From assembly GCA_965215715.1 (NCBI GenBank), contig OZ244129.1, forward strand, positions 2,976,001 through 3,040,000: 64,000 bases of DNA, given 5' to 3'. The notes under the pieces are model-generated. The model did no database searches. It was given only the letters and a program-made list of their open reading frames with translations, and was not told the origin of the DNA. The stretch is from HXMU1428-3 sp965215715. GTDB taxonomy: Bacteria > Pseudomonadota > Alphaproteobacteria > Rhizobiales > HXMU1428-3. Numbering within the stretch: position 1 is the stretch's first letter; every line of letters begins with the position of its first letter. Position numbers and translations under genes: made by a program. This document shows, one piece after another, positions 8,269-17,385 of the stretch.

Positions 8269-8938
8269 TGATAGAGGTTTCGGCTTGGGGGAATTTGGTG
8301 GTTGGGTCGCCCTCTATCCATGGGGGATATTTTTCCATTATGGATAGAAAAAGCGCGCTTGTTAAAAAAACGTCTAACCATGTGATCAGATGAGGCCAGG
8401 GCTGATTATCGAACCAGGTTCTGTCAATATTGGCGAATTGGCGCACAAAGGGGGCGATGGAGATGTCGGCCAGGCTTTGGCGATTGCCGCATAAATGACT
8501 TTGGGTGGAGAGCCTTGTATTTAGTGTATGCAAAAACTGACTGGCATGTTGTCTGTGGTCTTCAGGGTTTTCTCCCTCATAACGGGTGCCATATTTGGTG
8601 CGATCAAGATGGTGTTTAAAGGGGCCATCATTTTCTGCTATCAGCGCGTTCATGTCTACCACAGATGCAGTTTCTGGTTCTAGCAATTTTAGGGGATCGT
8701 TCTTTTCAAGCGCCCATTTGATAATATCCAGGCTCTCATCAATCACTGTTCCATCTTGTAACCATAGAACCGGCACTGTGCCCTTGGGGCTTAGCTCGAG
8801 CATGTGGTCTGGTTTGTTGCGTAGCACAACTTCTCTGAGCTCTAGATTGATGTTGGCAATGGTTAGCCCGAGCCGCGCGCGCATAGCATAAGGGCAGCGG
8901 CGAAAGCTATAAAGAATTGGCAAGGGGCGTTTCAGCAT
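8261..8938 (-). CDS. Glutathione S-transferase family protein
   Basis: A 225-residue protein. The N-terminal thioredoxin-like domain has LYSFRRCPYAMRARL (CPYA active-site-like motif) and SPKGTVPVLWL with IDESLDIIKW, the glutathione-binding cis-Pro and Glu/Ser segment. The helical C-terminal domain contains SLADISIAPFVRQ. It likely binds or conjugates glutathione, or acts as a thiol reductase; the Cys at the active site suggests an omega- or beta-like type. Its last codons (ACC CCT TAA) lie in the right arm of the hairpin repeat at 8146-8268, so the element has set its C-terminus. Confidence 0.88.
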   Translation of the reverse strand: MLKRPLPILYSFRRCPYAMRARLGLTIANINLELREVVLRNKPDHMLELSPKGTVPVLWLQDGTVIDESLDIIKWALEKNDPLKLLEPETASVVDMNALIAENDGPFKHHLDRTKYGTRYEGENPEDHRQHASQFLHTLNTRLSTQSHLCGNRQSLADISIAPFVRQFANIDRTWFDNQPWPHLITWLDVFLTSALFLSIMEKYPPWIEGDPTTKFPQAETSITP

Positions 8939-9000
8939 TTTGGGAAGCCATTTTCTGTTTCAGGTTGTTGCCTTAAGATATAACGATTGACTTATAAAGT

Positions 9001-9978
9001 TCAATATGTCGTGGGTTTCAAGATGGCTTGTCTGAGAGGAGCGAGTGGGACTTTGTTATTTATTTTTATCTGGCCATTTTGTTGTGAGATGCCGAGTTGT
9101 TGCCATAGGTGGTCTAAATCGGGGGTGACAGGGCGGTTGTGCATGGTTTGATAAAGTTGGTCTAAAGCCTTGGTGCCGGTTGATTGATCTGCGGTTTGTA
9201 GGATTTGTTGTATCGACCAGAACTGTTCCATATTGCCGCCAGCTTTCAAAATGCCTTGAACGGCGGTTTGCAGGCCATACTTATTTTGGGTTTGTTTGCG
9301 AATTTCTATATCGGCAAGCAGGCAAAATAATGCCCCGCCCCAATAGCGCCGGCCCCAGGTTGGGGTGTGGTCTAAACCTTTGTCGCCTTGTTGGGGCAGG
9401 CCTTTGGGCATGTCACGGATGAAATCAGCCCAGATGGTTTCTTGTTTCAAATCACCGGCCTGAACACGCGCGATTGATTCAATATAGACGGCCAAGCCTT
9501 CTGATAGCCAAAGATGTTTTCTTTTAACACTTGGCAGGGCCAGGTGGATCATTTCATGAATGGCGACCCAATCTCTTTTCAGGTCTTGCCTATTTGTTTG
9601 CTTGCCAATGAATAACCGGACTGCGGCGCCTTGATAGCCAAAAGCTTGCCCGCCTTTTAAACCTTTGCCTTGGCTGGGGACAATCAGAATGCGGGTTGAT
9701 CGGGTTGGAAATTGCCCATAGTAGTTTTGTACAATCTTGGCGCAGTGTTTCAGCCAGGTGAGGATGGTTTGTTTGGGAAGTTCAAGGTTGCCAGGGGCAA
9801 AACCGACCTTTAGTACCGCCTGGCCAAGGGTGATGGTTTCTTTCGGTAATTGATCAAATGCCAGATAGGGCATGGTTTGTGATCTGAAATTGGCTTGGGC
9901 TTTGGCAGGGGGGATTGCCAGGCAGGTGAGTAAAACACCAAAATAAATAAGCTTTAAAAAGTGATGACACAGTTGCAT
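9001..9978 (-). CDS. Secreted gluzincin-type zinc peptidase, family unclear
   Basis: A 325-residue protein with a signal peptide (MQLCHHFLKLIYFGVLLTCL, then PPAKAQA). HEMIH near residue 145 fits the HExxH zinc motif, and LWLSEGLAVYIES some 18 residues later gives the third ligand Glu in the SEGxA pattern of gluzincins (M1, M61, MA clan). It should act outside the cytoplasm. It lies 62 nt downstream of pyrC on the same strand. The substrate is unknown. The zinc motifs are clear but the exact family was not identified. Confidence 0.72.
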   Translation of the reverse strand: MQLCHHFLKLIYFGVLLTCLAIPPAKAQANFRSQTMPYLAFDQLPKETITLGQAVLKVGFAPGNLELPKQTILTWLKHCAKIVQNYYGQFPTRSTRILIVPSQGKGLKGGQAFGYQGAAVRLFIGKQTNRQDLKRDWVAIHEMIHLALPSVKRKHLWLSEGLAVYIESIARVQAGDLKQETIWADFIRDMPKGLPQQGDKGLDHTPTWGRRYWGGALFCLLADIEIRKQTQNKYGLQTAVQGILKAGGNMEQFWSIQQILQTADQSTGTKALDQLYQTMHNRPVTPDLDHLWQQLGISQQNGQIKINNKVPLAPLRQAILKPTTY

Positions 9979-10040
9979 TCCCCCACTTTAAAAGAGCAAG
10001 TGGGCGAGAGCTAGCGTTCTGCTCATCACTTTTTTGTTAG

Positions 10041-11369
10041 TTAAAGGGCTTCATTAAATTTAACCGGCTCACCTTTGGCGGCGCCTATAATTTCATCTTC
10101 CCACATCACACGGTTGCCGCGGATGATGGTGCCTTTGGGCCAGCCTGTTACGGTTTGGCCGTGATAGGGGGTCCATTTGGAGCGGCTTTCGATCCAGTCA
10201 TCGGTGATGGTGCGGGTTTGGTTCATATCAACCACGGTAAAGTCAGCATCCATGCCAACAGCGATGCGGCCCTTGGTGGCCAGACCGAAGATGCGGCCCG
10301 GCCCGTGTGAGGTGAGGTCAACAAACCGCTCTAAGCTTAAATTACCCTTGTTGACATGGTCAAGCATGATGGGGACGAGCGTTTGTACGCCTGTCATGCC
10401 TGAGGGGCTTTCTGGGTATGGTTTGTCTTTTTCTTCTCTGGTATGAGGGGCATGGTCTGAGCCGAGCACATCAACCACGCCTGTGTGCAGGCCTTGCCAT
10501 AAGCCTTTTGCGTGGTGTGCGGCGCGCAAGGGGGGGTTCATCTGGGCGTAGGTGCCAAGTTTTTCATACACCTCAGGAGCTGATAGGCTCAAGTGTTGTG
10601 GGGTGACCTCAACAGTGGCAACATCTTTGTGATGGGCTAGATATTCCATTTCCTCTGCCGTTGAAATGTGCAGCACATGGATGCGCTTGCCTGCTTCTCG
10701 GGCTGCTTCCACCAACATTTTGGTGGACTTCATGGCGGCAATTTCATCACGCCATTCTGGATGGCTTGATGGGTCATTGGCGCGGCGGATGTCTTTGCGC
10801 TCGATTAGGCGGGCCTCATCTTCAGAGTGAAAGGCGGCGCGGCGGGTGATTTTGGCCAGGATCTTTTTCAAGCTTTCCTCATCATCAACCAACAGATTGC
10901 CAGTGGAGGAGCCGATGAAAACTTTAACGCCAGCCGAGCCCTCTAACTTTTCCAGTGCGGGCAGATCATCTATGTTTTCGCGAGTGCCGCCGATATAAAA
11001 GGCAAAGTCACAAAACATACGGTGGCGGGCACGGTTGATTTTATCGGCCAGTGTTTGGGCAGAGGTGGTCAGAGGGTTGGTGTTGGGCATTTCAAACACG
11101 GTTGTGACCCCGCCCATCACGGCGCCCCGGCTGCCGGTTTCCAGATCTTCTTTGTGTTCATTGCCAGGCTCTCTGAAATGAACTTGGCTGTCGATCACAC
11201 CAGGCAAAATGGTCAGGCCTGTGGCTGAAATGGTTGTTTGAGCTTCTTGCGTGCTTAAATCTCCAATATTGGTGATTTTTCCCTCTTTCACACCAATGTC
11301 GACTTGGCCCTTGCCATCTTGATTAACAACAGTGCCGCCTTTTAAAATGAGATCGTATGTATTTGTCAT
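10041..11369 (-). CDS. pyrC: Dihydroorotase
   Basis: A 442-residue amidohydrolase. LPGVIDSQVHFREPG near residue 55 gives the metal-binding HxH region (here QVHFR, with His-x-Arg), FIGSSTGN carries the segment where a carboxylated Lys is expected in related enzymes, HVLHIST supplies a metal His, and GSDHAPHT the catalytic Asp. Dihydroorotase closes the pyrimidine ring in UMP synthesis. The length fits the class I (PyrC/AllB-like) type; allantoinase or hydantoinase are the alternatives. Start ATG 11369. It is divergent from ygfZ with a hairpin repeat between the two promoters. Confidence 0.85.
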   Translation of the reverse strand: MTNTYDLILKGGTVVNQDGKGQVDIGVKEGKITNIGDLSTQEAQTTISATGLTILPGVIDSQVHFREPGNEHKEDLETGSRGAVMGGVTTVFEMPNTNPLTTSAQTLADKINRARHRMFCDFAFYIGGTRENIDDLPALEKLEGSAGVKVFIGSSTGNLLVDDEESLKKILAKITRRAAFHSEDEARLIERKDIRRANDPSSHPEWRDEIAAMKSTKMLVEAAREAGKRIHVLHISTAEEMEYLAHHKDVATVEVTPQHLSLSAPEVYEKLGTYAQMNPPLRAAHHAKGLWQGLHTGVVDVLGSDHAPHTREEKDKPYPESPSGMTGVQTLVPIMLDHVNKGNLSLERFVDLTSHGPGRIFGLATKGRIAVGMDADFTVVDMNQTRTITDDWIESRSKWTPYHGQTVTGWPKGTIIRGNRVMWEDEIIGAAKGEPVKFNEAL

Positions 11370-11410
11370 TTGAGTCTTTCTTTTGGTGACCTCACAACTG
11401 CCTGAGCTGT

Positions 11411-11577
11411 GCCTTAATTCCCATGGTGAGAAGTTTGCATTTTTAAAACGTTTGTCAAGGATTAAAACTTGCGCTCCGCGGCTATCGCGAGTCTTTCTTG
11501 GCGCTTTGGATGCCCACCAGCAACCGCGCTTGACAAACGATTTAAAAATGCAAAAGTCTAACCATGGGAATTAAGGC
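11411..11577. repeat. Long hairpin repeat, copy 2 (167 bp, long loop)
   Basis: The left arm begins GCCTTAATTCCCATGG and runs to CGTTTGTCAAG; the right arm is the inverse and ends CCATGGGAATTAAGGC. The inner stem CGTTTGTCAAG pairs with CTTGACAAACG, a sequence not used in other copies, yet self-complementary. Arm differences here are transversions. The loop is about 66 nt, contains a GC-rich segment, and shares GCCCACCAGCAACCGCGCT with copy 5. It lies between the divergent pyrC and ygfZ genes, in the likely promoter region of both. Confidence 0.92.
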
Positions 11578-11613
11578 AATGTCTAGTCTCTCGCTTTTTA
11601 CAAAGGATTTTTT

Positions 11614-12483
11614 ATGAATAAGGTTGTGGCGCTTCTTGATCGGGCGGTGTTGGCGGTGACGGGGCCGGATGCGGAAGTTTTTTTGCAAAATTTGATTACC
11701 AACGATATGGCCAAGTTGGCTGAAAGTGAAGCCATTTTGGCCGCCTTGCTTACCCCGCAAGGTAAGATCAATTATGAATTTTTTGTCGCACCGATTGAAA
11801 ATGGTTATGTGCTTGATACAGCCAAGGACAGGGTGGAAGATCTGTTTAAAAAGCTAACCCTTTATAAGATGAGGGCAGATGTTGACATAAAACAGTTATA
11901 TGACAGCCATATGGTGGTTTGGTTCGAGGGGGATGGGGTGCCTGCAACAGGTGCTGAGGCGGTGTTTGTTGACCCACGCAGTGCTGATATGGGGCGCCGG
12001 GCTATTGTTGGGGTTGATCAGATTGCTGCGGCTTTTCAAGGGTTTGAAACAGGCAGTGAGGATGATTATCTAGCCAAACGTTTGTACCATGGTGTGCCTG
12101 AGGGAGGGTATGATTATGATTTAGGCGACACCTTTCCGCATGAAGCTGGATATGATGTTCTGGAGGGGGTTGATTTTGAAAAGGGCTGTTATGTGGGGCA
12201 AGAGGTTGTCTCGCGCATGCATCACCGCGCCAATGTGCGCAAGCGCATAGTGATGGTTGAGGGAGCGGAAACTTTGCCCCCCTCTGGCACGGAGCTTTCA
12301 ACGGATAAATCTATGATCGGTGTTTTGGGGTCTTGTTTGGACACTAAAGGGTTGGGGCTGGTGCGGCTTGACCGGGCGGCCAAAGCGTTGACGAAGGCGC
12401 ATGAAATCAAGGCTGATGGGGTCAGTGTTCGCTTATCAATACCGCCTTGGGCCTCTTATGATTTCCCACAAGAGGAGGTATAA
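11614..12483 (+). CDS. ygfZ: YgfZ/GcvT-like folate-binding protein, iron-sulfur cluster repair
   Basis: A 289-residue protein with the hallmark KGCYVGQEVVSRMHH near residue 190 (consensus KGCYxGQE), which binds tetrahydrofolate and carries the conserved Cys. The N-terminal part (VLAVTGPDAEVFLQNLITND) is the GcvT-like fold. YgfZ helps maintain Fe-S clusters in certain enzymes such as MiaB. The stop TAA is directly followed by the tag start codon, so the two are co-translated. The upstream region carries hairpin repeat copy 2. Confidence 0.9.
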   Translation: MNKVVALLDRAVLAVTGPDAEVFLQNLITNDMAKLAESEAILAALLTPQGKINYEFFVAPIENGYVLDTAKDRVEDLFKKLTLYKMRADVDIKQLYDSHMVVWFEGDGVPATGAEAVFVDPRSADMGRRAIVGVDQIAAAFQGFETGSEDDYLAKRLYHGVPEGGYDYDLGDTFPHEAGYDVLEGVDFEKGCYVGQEVVSRMHHRANVRKRIVMVEGAETLPPSGTELSTDKSMIGVLGSCLDTKGLGLVRLDRAAKALTKAHEIKADGVSVRLSIPPWASYDFPQEEV

Positions 12484-13113
12484 ATGGGCCGTTGCGCGTG
12501 GGTGGGGGATGATCCTTTATACATACATTATCATGATGAGGAATGGGGTGTGCCTGAGGTGCATGATCAGGCCTTGTTTGAAAAGCTTATTTTGGAAGGG
12601 TTTCAGGCCGGTTTGTCTTGGATCACCATTTTGAGGAAACGCGAAAATTTCCGAAAAGCGTTTGATCAGTTTGAGCCTGAAAAAATAGCGCGTTATAGCG
12701 CTAAAAAACTTGAAAAGCTGATGAATGATGAAGGCATCATTCGTAACCGCGCTAAGATTGAAGCCAGTGTGAAAAATGCAAAAGCTTATTTAGACTTGCA
12801 ACAATCGGGGTCTGATTTGCGGCATCTGTTTTGGGATGTTGTGGATGGTCAACCAATACAAAACAACTATAAATCTTTAAAAGACATCCCTGGCAAAACG
12901 GCGTTAAGCACGAAGCTTTCCAAAGAATTGAAACGGCTCGGCTTTGCTTTTGTGGGGCCAACAACGGTTTATGCTCATTTTCAGGCGATGGGGCTTGTGA
13001 ATGACCATGTGGTTGATTGCCCACGCCATGAGATTTGTGCCAAGATGGGGGGCAAATTGACACAAAAAGATATTATGTCTGGCAAAAAGAACCTTTTTGG
13101 GAAGCGCTCATGA
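12484..13113 (+). CDS. tag: DNA-3-methyladenine glycosylase I
   Basis: A 209-residue protein opening MGRCAWVGDDPLYIHYHDEEWG, the conserved Tag N-terminus with Cys and the aromatic pocket, then GFQAGLSWITIL and, near the end, GLVNDHVVDCPRH, whose His and Cys residues bind zinc with the N-terminal ones. It removes 3-methyladenine from alkylated DNA. Start ATG 12484 abuts the ygfZ stop, and its TGA overlaps the next start (ATGA), so this is a tightly coupled operon. Confidence 0.95.
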   Translation: MGRCAWVGDDPLYIHYHDEEWGVPEVHDQALFEKLILEGFQAGLSWITILRKRENFRKAFDQFEPEKIARYSAKKLEKLMNDEGIIRNRAKIEASVKNAKAYLDLQQSGSDLRHLFWDVVDGQPIQNNYKSLKDIPGKTALSTKLSKELKRLGFAFVGPTTVYAHFQAMGLVNDHVVDCPRHEICAKMGGKLTQKDIMSGKKNLFGKRS

Positions 13114-13727
13114 TGCAAGATGATGGTTTGGCCCCGCGGGCCTGGCAGCGCATGTTGTCTGGACGCCGCTTGGATCTTTTAAATCCCTTGCCAAAGGATA
13201 TTGAGATTGAAGATATCGCCCATGGGTTGGCGCGGGTGGCGCGCTGGAATGGGCAAACGGTGGGAGACCATGCTTATTCAGTTGCTGAACATAGCTTATT
13301 GGTCACTGATATTTTAGTGCGCTTGGTGCCGGATGCTCCAAAGCAATGGCAAATGGCGGCGCTTTTGCATGATGCACCTGAATATGTCATCGGTGATCTG
13401 ATTAGTCCATTTAAAGCTGCTATTGGAATGGATTATAAACTTTTTGAAGGCAGACTGTTGGATGCGATCTATCAACGCTTTTTGATTGCTGATGTGGTAA
13501 GTTTAGAATTGACAGCTTTTATTAAGGAAGCTGATTCAATTGCTGCGTATTTTGAAGCTGTGCAATTGGCCGGTTTTAGCCAAAGTGAAGCGGAACAATT
13601 TTTCCCGTCCCCTTCAAAAGGGGATAAGAGGTTTGAAGGCTTTGACGTTCACCTTGTTGCCTCTAGTGTTAAACAAGCGCAGCAAGATTTTTTAAACCGT
13701 TTTGAACTTTTGATGGATGAGGTTTAG
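13110..13727 (+). CDS. HD-domain hydrolase, YfbR (5'-nucleotidase)-like
   Basis: About 205 residues from ATG 13110 (the next codon is also ATG). HAYSVAEHSLLV, AALLHDAPEYVIGDL and a later EADSIAAYFEA give the H...HD...D metal-binding pattern. Relatives are deoxynucleoside 5'-monophosphatases and other HD phosphohydrolases. The start overlaps the tag stop by ATGA; earlier in-frame codons would lie inside tag and lack support. The substrate is inferred by family only. Confidence 0.82.
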   Translation: MMQDDGLAPRAWQRMLSGRRLDLLNPLPKDIEIEDIAHGLARVARWNGQTVGDHAYSVAEHSLLVTDILVRLVPDAPKQWQMAALLHDAPEYVIGDLISPFKAAIGMDYKLFEGRLLDAIYQRFLIADVVSLELTAFIKEADSIAAYFEAVQLAGFSQSEAEQFFPSPSKGDKRFEGFDVHLVASSVKQAQQDFLNRFELLMDEV

Positions 13728-13760
13728 TCACCCATCAGCTCATATTATAATGGGGTTGTT

Positions 13761-14297
13761 ATGACGAATGAAATTTTAGAAGGGGCACGGATTTTTTGTG
13801 GGCCTCTTGATGAGGTTCATAACACAATAAAAAAACATAATATTGGCTGGTTGGTCTCTGCTATTAATAGCGACAAAATGTTGGATACCCCGGATGATAT
13901 TGAAGAGGATCGCCATCTTAAATTGGCAATGAATGATATTAGTTCTGATCGAGATGGGTTGATTTTGCCCAATCAGGTTCATGTGCAACGGTTGATTGAT
14001 TTCATTCAAGGTTGGGATCAGATGAGCCCGTTATTGATCCATTGTTGGGCTGGTGTCTCTCGCTCGACAGCTGCAACCTTCATTTCACTTTGTTGTTTAA
14101 ATGAAGCGGTTAGCGAAAAAGATATCGCCTTTATTTTGCGCCAAGCCAGCCCGACGGCAACACCCAATATTCGCCTTGTGTCTTTGGCCGATGATCTTTT
14201 GGGGCGAGAGGGACGGATGGTTGAGGCTATCGATTTAATTGGCCAGGGGGAAATGGCTTTTGAAGGGGCGGTTTTTTCTCTTTTAGCTAAGGTATAA
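13761..14297 (+). CDS. Tyrosine/dual-specificity phosphatase-like protein
   Basis: A 178-residue protein with LLIHCWAGVSRSTAA near residue 92, the Cys-x5-Arg phosphate-binding loop of the PTP superfamily, and ISSDRDGLILP upstream that may hold the general acid Asp. Such alphaproteobacterial proteins sit in this ygfZ-tag-HD-regulator neighbourhood. ATG 13761 follows the HD gene by 33 nt. The true substrate could be a phosphoprotein or a small phosphorylated metabolite. Confidence 0.8.
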   Translation: MTNEILEGARIFCGPLDEVHNTIKKHNIGWLVSAINSDKMLDTPDDIEEDRHLKLAMNDISSDRDGLILPNQVHVQRLIDFIQGWDQMSPLLIHCWAGVSRSTAATFISLCCLNEAVSEKDIAFILRQASPTATPNIRLVSLADDLLGREGRMVEAIDLIGQGEMAFEGAVFSLLAKV

Positions 14298-14314
14298 GTT
14301 GGGGTTTTGCCACT

Positions 14315-15298
14315 ATGGGTTCGGCTTTTGAAAAGGGACGGGTTGCCATTGGTTTAAATGCGGCCATCGTGGCTTTGGATGGTTTTGAACCTGTGTTTCT
14401 CAGCGTGCCAGAGCAAGGAGAGGGGAAGACTAAACCTGGGGCCAATGTAAGGGGTTTGCCTTATGGCTCTTTTAATCCGCTAGAGCACCGCACGATGGAA
14501 ATTGCTGTGCGCGGTTTTGTGAACGAACAAACTGGGCTTAGCCTTGGCTATATTGAGCAACTTTATACCTTTGGTGATAGGGGGCGGGCCGCGCAAGCGC
14601 TAAAACAAGATGAAATGCATGTGGTCTCTATTGGGTATTTGGCCTTATCGCGCATGAGTGAAGAGCAACCCTTGGCTGCTTTTTGGCGACCTTGGTATGC
14701 GGCGTTTCCCTGGGAGGATTGGCGGGCTGGGGAACCTGATATTATCAAAAAAGAGATTTTGCCGCGCCTTAATGAATGGGTCCAAGCGATGGAAGTTGGC
14801 CGCGCTAGACAAGAGGCACAAGATCGGGTCAATATTTGTTTTGGGTCAGATGCGGTTCATTGGGATGAGGAGAAGGTTCTTGACCGCTATGAATTGTTGT
14901 ATGAGGCCGGTTTGATTGCTGAGGCGCAACGCGATGGACGACCCGCTGCCCTTGTTTGGTCTAACCTACCGCGTTTTGGTGAACCGATGATCTTTGATCA
15001 TCGGCGGATTTTGGCAACAGCCATGAGCCGTATGCGGGCCAAAATAAAATATCGCCCGGTTATTTTTGACTTGATGCCGCCCAGCTTTACGTTGTTGCAA
15101 TTGCAAAAATCTGTTGAGGCCATTTCTGGCAATCAATTGCATAAACAAAACTTTAGGCGGTTGGTGGAAACGGGCGGGCTGGTGGTTGCTACGGGCAAAA
15201 TGTCAAGTGAGACAGGGGGGCGGCCTGCCAAACTGTTTCGTTTTCGCAAAGAGGTTTTGCTTGAAAGGCGCACAGCTGGCGTTCGTGTGAGGCCTTAA
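14315..15298 (+). CDS. NrtR/NadQ-like regulator (Nudix-type domain plus winged helix)
   Basis: A 327-residue protein. The N-terminal half (FLSVPEQGEGKTKPGANVRGLPYG, then LSLGYIEQLYTFGD) resembles a Nudix domain that has lost its catalytic box, and the C-terminal part (ILATAMSRMRAKIKYRPVIFDLMP, then FTLLQLQKSVEAI and FRRLVETGGLV) is the winged-helix DNA-binding part of the NrtR group. In alphaproteobacteria such proteins are annotated as NAD metabolism regulators (NadQ). It ends the ygfZ-tag-HD-phosphatase operon. No NAD synthesis gene is in the window, so targets are elsewhere or unproven. Confidence 0.72.
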   Translation: MGSAFEKGRVAIGLNAAIVALDGFEPVFLSVPEQGEGKTKPGANVRGLPYGSFNPLEHRTMEIAVRGFVNEQTGLSLGYIEQLYTFGDRGRAAQALKQDEMHVVSIGYLALSRMSEEQPLAAFWRPWYAAFPWEDWRAGEPDIIKKEILPRLNEWVQAMEVGRARQEAQDRVNICFGSDAVHWDEEKVLDRYELLYEAGLIAEAQRDGRPAALVWSNLPRFGEPMIFDHRRILATAMSRMRAKIKYRPVIFDLMPPSFTLLQLQKSVEAISGNQLHKQNFRRLVETGGLVVATGKMSSETGGRPAKLFRFRKEVLLERRTAGVRVRP

Positions 15299-15342
15299 GA
15301 ACTATAATAGTTATAAATCATAGTCCTTAAGGTTAGACCTTA

Positions 15343-17055
15343 TTAATTAGAGAAAAACAGAGATATGAAATTTGTTGGCTTTTTCTTTTTCTTTTTCACC
15401 ATTTGAATAGGTTGTCTGTTAATGCGTTTTTTGGGCTCTAGTCCCATGGGGCGGCCTTCAAGGGCAGCGGTTACTCTTTTGTCATGACCGTAAATGTCAT
15501 TGTAATGGGCGGTTGTGCCATCTTCGTTCACCCACATCGTGAAATAGGTGACGTGAACTGGAATTTTGTTTGTCAAGGTGACCGGTAGGTTGCGGCGGCT
15601 GCGAATGCGTTTATCAATTTCCTTACGATCAATCCCATTGCCTTCCAAAATGAACTCAGCCATCTTTAAAGGATCGCGAACGCGCATGCAGCCATGGCTA
15701 AAGGCGCGCACTTTGCGGTTAAACAAGTTTTTGGTTGGGGTGTCATGCAAATAAACGCTGTGTTTATTGGGAAAAAGAAATTTAATGACGCCCAGTGCGT
15801 TTCTGGGGCTTGGGGGTTGGCGTATAAAAAGACGCCCGTTGACAACCCGGCTTTCATAGCCGCGCGGCGCTACACCGCCCATTTCATTCCAGATTATGGA
15901 TTGGGGGACATTCCAATATGGGTTAAAGACAACCGTTTCCATTTCATCTGAAAAACTGGGTGTTTTTTGACTGCGCTTGCCTGTAATAACACGTTCTGTG
16001 TGAACGATTTTGTCATTTCTGGTGAAGCGAACTTTAAATTCTGGAATGTTTACTCTGATATGAGTTTTTCCGAATTCAGTTGGCATCCAGCGCCAGCGTT
16101 CCATATTGGCCAGGATCTTTTTCTCTTGGTCTGGCTTGCCTTTGTTTAATTTTGCGCGGGTGGTTTTGTTAATTACACCGGTGGCTCGCTGCCCATTGGC
16201 TGCTTGGAAATTTTTAACAGCGTCGACCAATGCGCTGTCGTAAATATCTTCAGGATATAGCGGGGCTTCATCTACAACCGGGACGTTTATTTCAAAACGC
16301 TGGCGTAGGAGGGCAACATGGGGGTGCCGGTCAAAGGGACGAATGACAGCGCCGGGCGGTATTCTGACAAGCTTCTTTTGTGTGCCTTTGGTTTCTCTGA
16401 TGGTATCCAGTTTTTCTTTCAGGGCCCAATATTGAGGGTGTTTGGGATGGAAAGATTTTAGGGTTTGTCCCAGATCTTTGCTGTCAAGAATGCTGGTGAG
16501 CACGTTTAGGGGGTCTGGATAATCGGGTGTGTTATCAAGTGCGCGGCTAACAGTTTGCGGGACAAGGTTGCCAGCTTTTGCGCGTTTTGCATAAGTTAAC
16601 AGGGCCCGGCTGAACATTAGCTCGGCGTCTGCTTGCTGTTCAGGTTGGCCGTTTATCATATCATGAGGCGGGAACTTAATGTCGTGGACGTTAAGACCGT
16701 ATTCATGCCCTTTTTTAATTTCAGCGATGGTTTGCTTGGCCAGCGGGGTTAGGCCTGAGTTTGTTAGCCAAACAGGTTCGCGGTTATGGTTGAGATAAAA
16801 TTCTTTTAAACGCTTTTGAACCAGGTTGTCATAACCGGTTTTGCCGCGGAAATTGGTTTTGATTTTTGTGATTAGCTGGTGCTTTAGGGCATCTTGCGCG
16901 GTGATGAGTGTTTCTGGTCCTTCAGGCTCTGCTGCCATCAGTGAAGATTGACCCCAGATCACAAGAGCGGCAGATAAACTGGCTTTTATAAGAAAAGATG
17001 CAGAAATAAGTGAGGTGGACGTAGAGGCCTGATTTAAGGGGCGTGCATGTTTCAT
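15343..17055 (-). CDS. L,D-transpeptidase (YcbB/LdtD-like) with peptidoglycan-binding domain
   Basis: A 570-residue periplasmic protein with an N-terminal signal sequence (hydrophobic stretch ending SSLMAAEPE). A helical linker domain is followed by a PG_binding_1 domain (YDSALVDAVKNFQAANGQ, about residues 270-300) and the YkuD catalytic domain with SVYLHDTP and FSHGCMRVRDP, the His and nucleophile Cys. It makes 3-3 cross-links in the wall or attaches proteins to it. The C-terminus is a run of Lys (KKKKKKP). Length fits YcbB-type enzymes (about 550-620). It lies downstream of the response regulator gene. Confidence 0.92.
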   Translation of the reverse strand: MKHARPLNQASTSTSLISASFLIKASLSAALVIWGQSSLMAAEPEGPETLITAQDALKHQLITKIKTNFRGKTGYDNLVQKRLKEFYLNHNREPVWLTNSGLTPLAKQTIAEIKKGHEYGLNVHDIKFPPHDMINGQPEQQADAELMFSRALLTYAKRAKAGNLVPQTVSRALDNTPDYPDPLNVLTSILDSKDLGQTLKSFHPKHPQYWALKEKLDTIRETKGTQKKLVRIPPGAVIRPFDRHPHVALLRQRFEINVPVVDEAPLYPEDIYDSALVDAVKNFQAANGQRATGVINKTTRAKLNKGKPDQEKKILANMERWRWMPTEFGKTHIRVNIPEFKVRFTRNDKIVHTERVITGKRSQKTPSFSDEMETVVFNPYWNVPQSIIWNEMGGVAPRGYESRVVNGRLFIRQPPSPRNALGVIKFLFPNKHSVYLHDTPTKNLFNRKVRAFSHGCMRVRDPLKMAEFILEGNGIDRKEIDKRIRSRRNLPVTLTNKIPVHVTYFTMWVNEDGTTAHYNDIYGHDKRVTAALEGRPMGLEPKKRINRQPIQMVKKKKKKPTNFISLFFSN

Positions 17056-17385
17056 ATAATATGGTCCTCAATATTTCTCTTTTTTAAAAACCGCGTAATT
17101 AAAGCTTCAATTTTAGCTAAAATTTTAAGTAATAGCGATTGTAAGGCCTAACTCTTTAAAATTTATTGTTATATGCAAACTTTATATAGGGTTACATGGT
17201 TAGGATTACAAATATGATGTGGCGCTAGTTTGACGAAGCCGCATTTTTCAAGACAAGACTATAAGTTGCGTTTGATTTTTGTAAAAGAGGAAACCAGGGC
17301 TTGATACGGGCAAAAATTCATTCTGCCCGGATCTGTTGTAATTGTGACATATGTCTTGCTTTGTTTTCCACAAATGGAGTTTGTT
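17056..17385. other. 330-nt AT-rich intergenic region
   Basis: No convincing gene was found. The region separates the response regulator stop from the L,D-transpeptidase start on the minus strand and probably holds the promoter of the latter. No repeat element or clear sigma-54 site (GG-N10-GC) was recognised by eye. Confidence 0.4.
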
